From Selaginella moellendorffii (taxonomy: Eukaryota > Streptophyta > Lycopodiopsida > Selaginellales > Selaginellaceae), in NCBI RefSeq assembly GCF_000143415.4, contig NW_003314404.1, positions 176,581-240,580 of the forward strand: a DNA stretch of 64,000 bases. The letters run 5' to 3'. Numbering within the stretch: the first letter of the stretch is position 1; each line of letters starts with the position of its first letter. The notes beneath the pieces are model-generated. The model saw nothing but the letters and a program-made list of their open reading frames with translations. It was not told the origin of the DNA and made no database searches. Positions 1-10,131 of the stretch are shown piece by piece. The translations under genes were made by a program, and so were the position numbers.

Positions 1-718
1 CTTGCGAAGGAGCGCGAGCTCCTCCAGCTGCCTGTCACAGGTTGATTGCAAGTCGTTTATCCGCATTTTCAATCCTGGAGCGAAGAAGCTTGCAAGGTGA
101 ATCCTCGCGAAGAACACTTTGGAGAGAAAGGAAACCTTGTAGCTTTGCTCGTAGACGCGATGAGCCTCCGGTTCTGGGAGCCTCGGCCGCTCCCTGTGCT
201 TCCAAATCCTCGATGTCTCGCTCGAGCTTTCTGCCAAGAAACGCGAGATCAACAAGCTTGTTCCTCGCTGGAGAAACCAAGAACACTGACCGGGCTTATA
301 GCTAGAAATGTTTGGAGGATGGCAAGAAGTACTTGTTTTCGATCTCCAGCGCCGAGGTGTGGACCTTTTGGAACTTGATGTGCTTGTCCTGCTCGTAGAG
401 CACCCTCTTGAGCTCCAAAATCTCCTCGAGCAGCGCCTCCTTGTCCCTGGAGCCCATGAGGATCTTCTTGGGCATGAGGCTCCCCTTGGCGCGCATCGAC
501 AGCGTCGCGGGCGACACCGCCATGCCCTTGAGCCCATTGGGCGGTGGCGGCGTCATGGGCATCATCGGCATGGCGCCCGAGAGATCCATGACGGCGCGCA
601 GCGACGCATCCGAGCGTGGCTTTGGATTGTAGGGGCTGGCCGCCCGCGGCCCCGGCCCGGCGCTCATCGGCCTCGCCGCTGGCTGCTGCTGCTGCTTCTT
701 TACCTCCATCTTCGTCAT
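1..718 (-). CDS. 5' part of a coiled-coil protein gene, function unknown (partial)
   Basis: The reading frame starts at 718 and runs leftward through a Pro/Met/Ala-rich, low-complexity N-terminus (residues 1-80). A charged, helix-prone stretch follows, with the segment 'EALLEEILELKRVLYEQDK' around residue 93, typical of coiled coil. A donor-like site lies near 333-331. A second open stretch at about 35-290 continues a coiled-coil pattern ('LGRKLERDIEDLEAQ'), so the gene carries on beyond the left edge. I could not make the two exons join in one frame with obvious splice sites, so the junction is unresolved. I do not recognise the family. The heptad-like charge pattern allows a cytoskeletal or axonemal protein, but that is inference only. 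Confidence 0.5.
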
Positions 719-1038
719 GATCTATCTCTTCTTGCTCGGGTTGTTCTTATTCTCTCTCCTCCTCCCAGCTTAGCGCATCTCGCGATTTGCATTGGAGCCC
801 ACGCCAGGGCTCGAAATTGGGTCACCGCTCCACCGGTTTGATCGATCGTGGATCCAGATGGGCGATCGTGGTGGCGTCAAAAGCTTACTTGTGTGAGCTT
901 CCTTGGACCTTGGGTGTGATGGATGGCGATTTTTTTTCCTGTTTTTCCTCGCTGCCTGCCACACCGGCCGGCATCGCGAGCCCTAACTGCCAGCTTCGTG
1001 GCACCGCCTTCGCCCTCGGATCCTCGCATCCGAGGGCC

Positions 1039-4000
1039 ATGGTTGCGAGTGTTCTTCCCATGTGCCGGGGTAGTAGTAGTATGGTGCTAGGATGGAAGGT
1101 CATCGCTGTCCTCTCGTTTGTTCTTCCTCTCGCCAGTCCAGTGCCCGAGAATGTGACAATTGGGACGCTGTTCGCCTTCCGGACGAGGATTGGACGGGCT
1201 GCCAGGGCCGCGATCGAGCTCGCGGTGGACCGCGACGACGCGGTGCTCAATGGAACCCGGCTGCTCGTCCAGTTCTCCGATGGCAATTGCAACGCTGTCC
1301 AAGGAGCTGCCGCAGGTACGCTAGCATCTATTTTTCTAAAAGATCGAGAGCTTCCAACTCTTCTTTGCAGCGGTGGAGCTGATCAAGCGGCACAAAGTCG
1401 TGACCATCGCCGGCCCCCAGACCTCGGAGGTGGCGAACTTCGTAGCACACATGGGACGAGTGACGCGCGTCCCGGTCGTCTCCTTCTCGGCCACCGATCC
1501 CACGCTGTCCGAGGCGCAGTACCCCTTCTTCCTCTGCCTGGCTCTCAGCGACCGCATCCAGATGGAGGCCATCGCCGGCTTCGTCAAGCTCTTCGAGTGG
1601 AAGGAGGTGGCGGCCTTCTACTCGGACGACAGCTTCGGCACCAGCGGCGTCATGGAGCTCCACGACGAGCTCGGCAAGGTCGGCGCCACCGTCTCGTTCA
1701 AGGCCGCGTGAGCAAGGGGATGAGCAAGGACGACGTTGGCGAGTCCCTGGCCCGGTTTGCCGAGTCGGGCTGCCGGGTGTTCGTCGTCCACGCCGACACC
1801 GGCGTCGGGAGGACGCTGCTCATCCAGGCTTACAACCTCCGGATGCTCATGCCCGGCTACGTGTGGATCGTCACCGAGGCGCTCGCCAGCGTCCTCGACA
1901 CCATCTACGACGACGACGAGTTCGTGGCGGCGTCGCAGGGAGCCGTGGGAACCCGGAGCTACGTCCCTCGCTCGCCGCAGCTCGACAAGTTCTACGAAAG
2001 GTGGCGAAGCGCGAACCCGGCCACCAGCGTGAACGTCTACGGCCTCTACGCGTATGACACCATCTGGACGATCGCGTACGCGATGGACAGGCTCTTGTCG
2101 TCCACGAATGCAAGCCGGAGCTTCGAGTTTCGACGTCGGCATGGCGACTCGGACCTTGCCAGCCTGCCGGTTCTAAAGTCCGGAGCTCGGATCCTCAAGG
2201 AGCTCGCAAAGACGAGCTTCGATGGAGCCAGCGGAAGGGTGGAGCTGACGAGCCGCGGGGAGCGCAAAGGCTCGGATCTGGAGATTGTCAACATGAACGG
2301 GAAGGGAGTTCGGGTGGTCGGCTACTGGAACCGGGCGAGGAGCTTCAATGTGGATCCTTCCTCGGACAGCCAGGAGCTGGAATGGTTTAGCCAGATGGAG
2401 CGGTGCCTCAACCGGATCGTGTGGCCGGGTGGCAGCTTGAACGTTCCGCGAGGATTGATGATCCCGAAATCCGGAAGGGAGCTCGTCATCGGCGTCCCGC
2501 TCAAGCAGGGATACAAGGAGTTCGTGGACTCCATCGCCGAGAGTGGCAGTGTGAGTAGCTTCCATGGCTTTTGCATCGACGTGTTCAAGGCCGCGCTCTA
2601 CACGTTCGTGGGATTTGGCGTTGGGAATTCCACTCCCAGCTATGACGAGCTCGTCGAGAAAGTCGCGAACAAGGTAAAAGAATGATTTTTTCTTCGGTTT
2701 TTTCACGAACTCGACTGTGTGGTTCTTTAGAAGTATGATGCTGCTGTGGGAGACATCACTATAACCACTATAACTCACAAGCGAGCGAAGATTGTGGATT
2801 TCACGCAGCCTTACACGACGTCGGGCCTGGTGCTCGTCGTGCCGGTGACCGAGTTTCGTCCGCATCACGCGTGGGCTTTCCTCCAGCCCTTCTCGACTGC
2901 TCTGTGGTGCACAACTCTGGCCTTTTTCCTGTTCACTGGAGCTGTCGTCTGGGTCCTGGAACACGACAAAAATCGCGACTTTGGAGGCCGTCCGAAGAAG
3001 CAGGCTGTCACCACCTTCTGGTAAGTACACCATAGTATATGCTTCTTCTCCTTCTTTTCATATGATTTCTCTTTTGGTTTTCGTTGTGTGATCGTCAGGT
3101 TCACATTCTCGACTCTCTTCTTCGCGCAGCGTATGGATATCATTCCTTTCTTTTTTCGCTTGCATGACTCGTTTGTACTTCTCACTCGCAGGTGAAAGTG
3201 TGAAGAGCATTTTGGGAAGGATAGTGGTCATTATCTGGCTCTTCGTGGTGCTTATTCTTACCTCCAGCTACACGGCGAGCTTGACATCGATTCTCACTGT
3301 TCGTAAGCTCAGGCCATCAATCCAGGGCCTGTCCCGGCTGGTCGGGAGTAAAGTCCGGATTGGATATCAACAGGGATCTTTCGTGAAGGACTATCTCTTC
3401 CAGCTTAACGTGGACAACGATAGACTGGTGCCTCTCCCCTCCATTTCCACGTACTCGTCGGCTCTGGCCGCCAAAGAAGTTGGAGCGGTCGTGGACGAGC
3501 TCCCATACATGCAGCCCTTGCTTTCGTCCGATTGTAAGTTTGCACTGTCCGGCGAAGAAAAGTTCTCGGAGAGCGGCTGGGGATTTGTAAGTCCTAAGTT
3601 CCTTTCGTGTTTTCTCTATGCATTAAGCCTCTTTTTTTTCCTTTGAACCAGGCATTTCCAAAAGGATCGACACTAGCAGCGGATGTTTCCACCGCGATTC
3701 TCACGCTCGCGGAGACCGGAGAGCTGCAGAGGCTTCACGAGACATGGCTCCACACGATCCAGTGCAGCGGAGAGGCGGTGAAAGTCAAGTCGGACGAGAT
3801 CAACGTGTACGCCTTCTCGGGGATGTTTGGACTCGTTGCCGTGGTTGCGGCGGTGGGAGCTCTTGTCCACGCCGCTCGGAGCTCCTGGCAAAACTACAAC
3901 CTTGCACTGCTGGCTGCTACGCCGCTCCAGTGGCCCTCCCGGTTCGCAAAAGGTTCGCGTTTCATTCACTCCTGGAGCTCATACGTCTGGCAAACAGGAA

Positions 4001-4047
4001 GGCTGAGTTCCATTGCTATGACAGAGGGTGAAGGGCAGCACGAATGA
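1039..4047 (+). CDS. Glutamate receptor-like (GLR) ligand-gated cation channel, frame interrupted once
   Basis: Plant GLRs are plasma- or endomembrane amino-acid-gated Ca2+/cation channels. Six exons can be read: 1039-1315, 1371-2673, 2731-3020, 3099-3130, 3192-3596 and 3652-4047, all with GT..AG borders. In order they give a signal peptide, an ANF-type amino-terminal domain, ligand-binding lobe S1 ending in 'KRAKIVDFTQPYTTSG', M1, the pore re-entrant loop split across exons ('FTFSTLFFAQ'), M3 with 'SSYTASLTSILTV' (the plant SYTANLAA equivalent), S2, and M4 near the C-terminus followed by a short cytosolic tail. The start at 1039 is chosen over 1081 because both precede the hydrophobic segment and the upstream part of the frame is not protein-like. 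Near 1703-1712 the frame changes by one base within the receptor domain, just after 'VSFKAA', with no splice signals. Either this allele is a pseudogene or one base is missing from the assembly. Everything else looks intact. Confidence 0.85.
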
Positions 4048-4080
4048 AACTTGTGAGAACTTCGATCGTGGAGGTTTTCC

Positions 4081-5942
4081 TCAACTTGTTGACTTTCTCC
4101 TTGTGCAGCAGCAAATCCAGAGGAACGAATCGGACCACTGAGAAAGGAAAAATTGAGCACGAAAAGAAGGAAAGCTCGCGAGTCTTACTTTGGATTCGCT
4201 ACTCGTCTCTCCAGCTCGGGGGCTCCCGGTTCCATACATCCTCTCGATGACGCTGCGCGTCCTGGCCGTGTCCTCGACGCTCGAGCTCTTCTCCTCGCCG
4301 GGGTGGAAGTCGATGAGACCATCCAAGTTGAAGTTGCCGGAGTAGAGGCCGGTGGTGGTGCTGGTGTCCCGCGATGTTGACTTTGGAAACAGGAAGGATG
4401 AATTCACAGGTGAGAATGTGAACTTCGACTCGTCCGTGTTGCGGACGACTTCCTCCACTCTGCTCCGGATCTCCGACTTGACATCGTATAACACACTGTG
4501 CTTGTCCTTGTAGGTGGCGGCAAAGAATTCCTGGCTTTGCTGCTCAACGTCGACAGGGTTCTTGGTGAAGTCCAAGTCGAGGTACCTGGAGCTGTTCAAG
4601 GCGCTGGCGTCGACCCCGCTCGGCCTCGACCCGGCCAGCTCGATGCTAAACTCGCTGCTGGTGACGGTGGTGTTGCTGTTCTTGCTGCTACTCCGGCTGG
4701 AGCTCTCCTTGGATTCCGAGCTGGTCGGGTTCACGTTGTGGTGAGCAGTGCTGTTGCTCAAAACAGTGGAAGAATTGCTTCTAATGTGAGGAGCCTGGCT
4801 GGTGTTTGATCTTCTCGGCAGGAGGAAGATATCGCTGCTGCTGTGCCGAGGTCCTCCCGAGAAGCTGATGCTCTTGGTGAGCCCCCAGAGTGACGAGGAA
4901 GAACCAAGCTTCTGGGGACCCGACTTTGCTCGGAGCTTCTTGGCCTCCTGCTGCTGCTGCTGCTGGCGGTAGTACGTGTAGAAGTCGAGGCGGCCGGGAA
5001 GGATATGCTCGCAGGGACTTCCGGTGTCGAAGCTTAGCGGAGAGATGGCGTGAAGCTGGTCCTCGGTTGGCGAGTCCGGGACTGCTTGGGACATGGAGAA
5101 GCTAAAGCCGCGGTCGTTTGCGAGGAGGAGAGCTTCCATCGGGGTCGTGACGGAGGGGAACGAGGCCGGGAATGGAAGGATAGAGTTGAGATCTTTGAGC
5201 TTTGGAGCTGGGGGTGTGGACTCGGACGAAGAACTCCCGGCTGTTCTCCCGTAGTGGAAGACTGTTGTTGGTGACAAGTTGCTAGCTTCCTCGAGCTCGT
5301 CCTCTCTGCTTTGATGATCATGGTGGTGGTGGTGGTGGTGGTGATACATTTCAGACTCTGAGAGAAAGCGAAGAACAAAAGAGAGATTTTGATGGAGCTG
5401 CTGGGAGAATGTCTTATGGACTTACCTGGGAAGAAGCTTTTGGTGTTCTTCATGGAAGACGAAGCAGTATGATGTGGAGAGTAAAATCCTTTTTCTTCTT
5501 TTTCTTCGCTTTGATCTCCTCGAGCTAGTGAATTTCCAGGCCACGTTTCGTCCCACTCGAACGGAGCACGGGCATTCTTCCCTGCGTGCTGCGAGACGCT
5601 CTTGCGGATCTTCTCCTGTTCCTTGGTCACCAACTTGGAAAAGATCGTCTCCAGCGACATATCTGGTGAGAAGTCACTCCTGCTTTGCTCGGGAGAAGAA
5701 CTGTGCATTGACAAGGAGTTTTGGTGGTCAATAGCTGGATCACTGCTGCACGATTCCTCGATCTCCATTTGATCGCGACTAGACGATTTGGGAGCTAGAT
5801 TGGAGCTCGTCTGGAATCGCGAAAGATTGGACATGATGGTAAGCTTTCTCTCCTCGAGTTCTTCGGCAGTAAGGCTTCTTCTATTGTTTTGCAGGCGATT
5901 CTCCTGTGCTAGAGCGACCACTATAGAATCCAGCAGCAACAT
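4081..5942 (-). CDS. Ser-rich, probably disordered plant protein with a Cys-rich C-terminus, function unknown
   Basis: Three exons on the minus strand: 5942-5426, 5357 to about 4189, and a short last exon of about 57 nt before the stop at 4081-4083. The exon 1/2 splice (GT at 5425-5424, AG at 5359-5358) fuses 'SFFPG' to a run of eight histidines, so the His run is internal and not an N-terminus. The product of roughly 550 residues is rich in Ser, Gln and Asn and has no recognisable catalytic domain. It has conserved-looking islands ('SPLSFDTGSPCEHILPGRLD', 'LWGLTKSISFSGG'). The last intron is 51 nt, a multiple of three, so its retention would add 17 residues without a frameshift. The final exon ends 'WICCCTRRKSTS', a Cys cluster beside basic residues that could be an acylation site (inference). 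The start at 5942 is tentative; an internal Met at about 5834 is an alternative. Confidence 0.65.
5321..5343. repeat. (GGT/ACC)n microsatellite coding for poly-His
   Basis: An uninterrupted GGT triplet run on the plus strand reads CAC (His) on the coding strand of the Ser-rich gene. Such runs change length by slippage, so the His number is likely polymorphic. Confidence 0.9.
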
Positions 5943-6426
5943 CCTTCTTCCTTTCCGCCAAAACTATCACTTTTACTTTATTGTCTTTCTTCGCCTCTCT
6001 CACTCTCGCGGATGATCCAAAAAGTTTTTGGTGCTCCTAACCTTCAAGCCTTCTTCCCTTCTGGCCACAGATCTCTCGACAGTCACTGTGCATGGGATCT
6101 CACAAAACCCCGCGCTGGATGCGACGGCATTGATGGATGGATGGATGGCAAAATCGATCGATGCACGAATGCGCGATCTGAAAGAAAATTCGATCCATCG
6201 TGGTTGAATTTCATACCCTTTTGTCGGTGACCAGCCCAGCTTTTGATGAGGACAGCTACCCACGGGCACTATTACGAGCCATGTCGGCCACTTTCTTTTT
6301 TCCCCTCTTTTGAGTTCTTCCAAGATCTTCCACAGGTCGTGAGCTAAGAGACAAAGTTGCCTTTGGACGGCCGAGATTTAATGTACCAGAATATGCCGGT
6401 CTTTTGAATTTTAGGGCTAGGGCTTC
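5943..6426. other. Intergenic interval between two divergent genes
   Basis: There is no convincing coding pattern on either strand. Just before the downstream ATG lies 'ttagggctagggctt', resembling the telobox-like elements common at plant gene starts. A short GATG-type repeat ('gatggatggatgg') lies near 6132-6148. The interval presumably holds the promoters of both flanking genes. Confidence 0.5.
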
Positions 6427-8299
6427 ATGGAAGCTGGAGAGGACGATGAGAGCGCTTCCCGGCCCTTCACGGCGCGGATCCGTGACTCCGCGCCGGCGCC
6501 CACTTGCCAGCTTCTTCTCTCCATGGTCGACGAGGCGCTCGCGATGATGAAGTAAGCTTGGGTGTGGCGCCCTCTTCCTTCCTGATCGAAATGTGGGCGA
6601 TTCCTTCGTCTTAGGTGCCTCACCTATGTCTCCGAGAAGACACTGGAGAAGCTGGAGTTGTCCAAAGGAAGCCTGGATTCGGTAAAGAGGAATTTATTCG
6701 CTTCCTTCTTTGGTTTCGTGATGGTTTTATTTTCTGTGCGTGGTTTTGTAAGCCCAGGAAGCTTATGCGGCACTCAATGAGGTGAGGCTTTGCTCGGTAG
6801 CTTACGAGGCTGCGAGCGGGCCTGATATTCCCATCAAGGAGAAAGAGCTCTCCATCGCGACGTGGCGAGCTTGCTGGCTCTTCAGTGTAGATGAAAATTC
6901 TCGCGTTTTTTTTTTTTGAAATGATCGCTAAACGTTTTGTTTTGATGCGTTTGCTTACAAAGAATAGACTCGCGGGGCGGCACTAAATTACTTCTTTTCT
7001 ACGAGGGAGGAACAATCGAAGAGCCTGTCAATGTTTTTTAGTATACTGGAAAAGGTAAGCGTGCCTTTCTTTGTCATGGTTCTGTGATCGAAACATCTAA
7101 ATTTTCCAGTTCAGGAGTCTGGTTGTGAAACGATTGACGACAACACTCGAGGAAGAAAGCGCGATAAATGCCTACTTGGATGAAGTTTTCCGGCGCGAGG
7201 AGAGGGTATGGCGTGTTTTTTTCTAGCCGAAAGTTTCTGAGAGTTTCTCGTTTTATTGTCAGGCCATCAAAGATCACACAAGTCTATCTCAGCAGTTGCA
7301 GACTGAACGAGATCTACGCTCGAAAGCTTTCGAGGACTTCAAGTTTTCCGAGCGTCACTTGCAAGGCACACAGCCTCTACCGCGACTGACGCATTGGTGT
7401 CATTACGTAACACACCTGGGACTGCAGGAGAGATACAAGCGGAAAAGAACGAGGCTTTGGCAACGCTGAGACAGCTTCAACAGGACTTCGACGCCCTTGA
7501 AGACGATGAATCAAAGAGTTTCAACCAAAAGGTTAGCTACAAATGCTTTACTTTCGTTGCTGATTTCTGGCTCGTTTCTCTTATTTCCAGCAAAAGAAGT
7601 TCTCCGAAGAATGCACTCAGTTAGCCAGCACCATAGACAAAATGCAGGTCCTCGTTTCCGGTTCGTGACAAGTATCACATAACTTGTCGAGTTGCAGGAG
7701 GACAATCGTGCCTTGGAGCTCGCTGCGCGCGGCAAGAAAGAACAGAGCGTGGAGGAGGTGACTAACTTGCTGCGAGACTACAAAGCTGAGCTCGCAAAGA
7801 AGAAGGATGAGCTTGACAGATTATCCGTAAGTTTGACGAAAGTTTCCTCCCTTGATCTGCTCCACAAATTGCTCATCAGGTGCAACACAAAGAAGTGGAC
7901 CAGAAAATGCGATTCTACAAAGAATACTATCGCCAGTGTGCATGGGAGGTCTGCTTCTATAACCGGATTGTTTTCTTCCTTTCTTGTAACGCGAGCTTCG
8001 ATGATTGCAGGAGAATGAACGTCAAAGCTTGGAGGATGCCAATGCGGTAAGTGCTTTGTTTGCTGATAGAAAAAAAACATTTTTCTCTCCTCGTTCTTGC
8101 TTCACAGAGAGCAAACTTCAAGTTCAACAGATGCGCGAGGATCATACAGCGAAGATATCGCTACTTCATCAAGAAGAAAAAGGCCGAAGAAGCCGCTCGC
8201 AAGAAGGTGTGATTTGTGTGAGTTCTTCTTTGTAATTACTGACGCGAGCGCAATTTGGATCCACAGAAAGAAGCAGCTGCGAAGAAGAAAAAAAAGTAA
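6427..8299 (+). CDS. Coiled-coil IQ-motif protein, probable axonemal dynein regulatory complex subunit (DRC9/DRC10-like)
   Basis: A chain of about a dozen short exons with tiny introns can be read from the ATG at 6427 to the stop at 8297-8299. Well-supported exons give 'FRSLVVKRLTTTLEEESA', 'EIQAEKNEALATLRQLQQDF', 'QKKFSEECTQLASTIDKMQ', 'VQHKEVDQKMRFYKEYYRQ' and a C-terminal IQ-like segment 'RCARIIQRRYRYFIKKKK' followed by a Lys/Ala-rich tail. A long coiled coil ending in a single IQ motif is the architecture of DRC9 (IQCG) and DRC10 (IQCD), subunits of the nexin-dynein regulatory complex that coordinates dynein arms in motile cilia. In a lycophyte this would act in sperm flagella. The exon pattern is seen; the family is inferred from architecture. 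Splicing between about 6780-6970 and 7260-7430 is uncertain. Confidence 0.6.
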
Positions 8300-8547
8300 T
8301 TGGTTTGATCGACTCTCTTCTTCGTTCGTGGTTCCTTCTCAACCGGTTTTGCTATGTAAGAACTCTCGAAGTTCTTACATACTTCTCAAAGTTCTTCCAT
8401 TCTTTGTCCTCGATTTTGCTGCTGGAAGCAAGAACTGCAAGGATCTCCTTTGCTCGAGAGCTGCATTGATGCAAATCTCCTCTTCTTCGTTCTTTAACTC
8501 ATGCTATAAAGTTTCATTTCTTTCATGGGTTTTTAAACTATCGCCCT

Positions 8548-10032
8548 ATGGCGCTGAGCGCCCCAGTGATCAAGACGATCGCCCAGAAGATCGCGCCCAA
8601 GAGCTGGCTGGTGCCCGATCGGAGGAGAACCTTCGATGCGCTCAAGGAGGAGGCGCGGCGCGTCCATCTGCTGCTCGAGGTCCGCGACGCACGGGTATGG
8701 GTCGCCATTTCTCTCCGGGGTTTAGCTAGGGTTTTTGCGATGCCGCCGCACAGGTCCCATTCACGTCCGCGAATCTCCAGTTCCAGCGCTTCCTCAAATG
8801 GAAGCACCACATCACCGTCTTCACCAAGATCGATCTCGCCGACAAAGAAAAGCTAGCAGTGAGTCTACATTCTCTTTTTCTTTCTTCTCTCTTTGATCTT
8901 CCTCTTGGCAGGAATGGAAGAACTACTTCAAAGGAGAGAACTATTTCTTCTTGAACTCCTATAGCAGGCACTGCGTATCAGCGGTAAGTTCCTCCATTCT
9001 TTCTCTTCCAGGCTCATGAATTTTTCGTTTTTCTTCTCTTAGCTTATGTCTCTCTTGAAAACCCGATTGCTCGAAGCTTCTCCATCGGATTCTACCAAAG
9101 TTGTGATGGTCGTCGGCCTTCCCAGCGTTGGCAAGACAACGCTCGTAAATGGCCTCCACCGCATTGGAAGGCGTCGTGTGCAAAGTAAGCCCAAAGTTCT
9201 CGTGGCTCTTCTCATTCTTTGTGTTCTATCTTTTTGATCCAGTGCTGGAAAAGCTAACCCTGAGCAAGGTCAGCCTCACTCCATATCAAACGACATCCTT
9301 CTTCAACTGCAAGGTATGGTGTTTTCTTTTTACGTTTCCCATCTGTTGCCACCACTTTTGCTATCAGATATGCTACCGTCCTCCCATGTATGCAATGGAC
9401 ACTCCATCAGTCATGTATCCTACCATTCTTGACGCTGAAACTGGGCTTAAGCTCTGTCTCACAGGTATCCAAGTTTCCAAAGTTTACCAGTGGAAAAAAT
9501 TTGATCTTTTCTCTATGACCCGCAGGAGCTATGCAAGACTCGGTCGTGGGCGAGGTAAAGCTTGCTCGCTTCCTCCTTGCGGTGATCAACTCCATGCGCT
9601 CCAGCGTCCACTCCGTGTGGAAAGCCGAATTCGAGGCCAAGAGATTCATGAAAGACCCGCTAGACAAGACCAAGAAAACCGACAGAGTAAGCGAAGATCC
9701 ATCCATTTCCTTCGATCTCTAAACATCTTTGCCCGCAGAAACTGATAAGGCTCGACGATAACTTCGTGCAAGTGAAGGGGATAATCGCGACGGAGCTGCT
9801 GAGCTTCGAGGGAGATCTTCGCCGCGAGGACGAGATGCAAAGGCTCGTGGATCATCAGTTCCGAGCGCTGCACGGATTCTACGAGAGCGTCCGGACGAGC
9901 CGGAGGATCATCACGGACTTTCGAATCGCGCGGAGGCTTCTAAGTTTGTACCGTGTGGGAAAGCTCGGCCGCTACACCTGGGACGCTGTTCCAACCATGA
10001 GCACCGAGCTACTCAAACATAATCTTAGCTAG
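8548..10032 (+). CDS. Circularly permuted GTPase of the MTG1/YlqF type, probably organelle ribosome assembly
   Basis: Exons include 8548-8694, 8754-8858, 8912-8993 and one from 9043, then further short exons to the stop at 10030-10032 (about 360 residues). The G motifs come in permuted order: 'DARVPFTSAN' first, then G4 'FTKIDLAD', then the P-loop G1 'GLPSVGKTTLVN', then G3 'MDTPSV'. This order defines the YlqF/YawG/MTG1 class, which helps mature the large ribosomal subunit; MTG1 acts in mitochondria (family knowledge). The C-terminal 'GAMQDSVVGEVKLARFLL' matches the family's RNA-binding helical tail. G3 usually reads DTPG; here the Gly is Ser. The gene starts 248 bp after the axonemal gene and ends 99 bp before PRMT6, so it sits in a very compact block. 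There is no clear transit peptide beyond an Arg/Lys-containing, Ala-rich N-terminus. Confidence 0.85.
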
Positions 10033-10131
10033 CACTAAGACAATGACTGTTTAATTACCACTTATAGAGATTGTTGTTATTCTCTCTACCCAGTGATAAA
10101 CCCTAGGGCGAGAGAGGCGAGGAGGAGAGCG

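Noticed and set aside
302-841. Plus-strand frame across the start of the coiled-coil gene.
   Set aside because: It is rich in His/Arg/Leu as expected for the shadow of a GC-rich gene; the minus-strand frame has the coiled-coil pattern.
1700-1740. A mini-intron explaining the GLR frame change.
   Set aside because: There is no usable GT..AG pair of plausible intron length at the switch point, and the protein is continuous with the family on both sides.
5320-5349. ATG followed by eight His codons, resembling an engineered affinity tag.
   Set aside because: The His run is a CAC microsatellite inside an exon reached by a good splice junction, with native sequence on both sides; it is not a tag or a true start.
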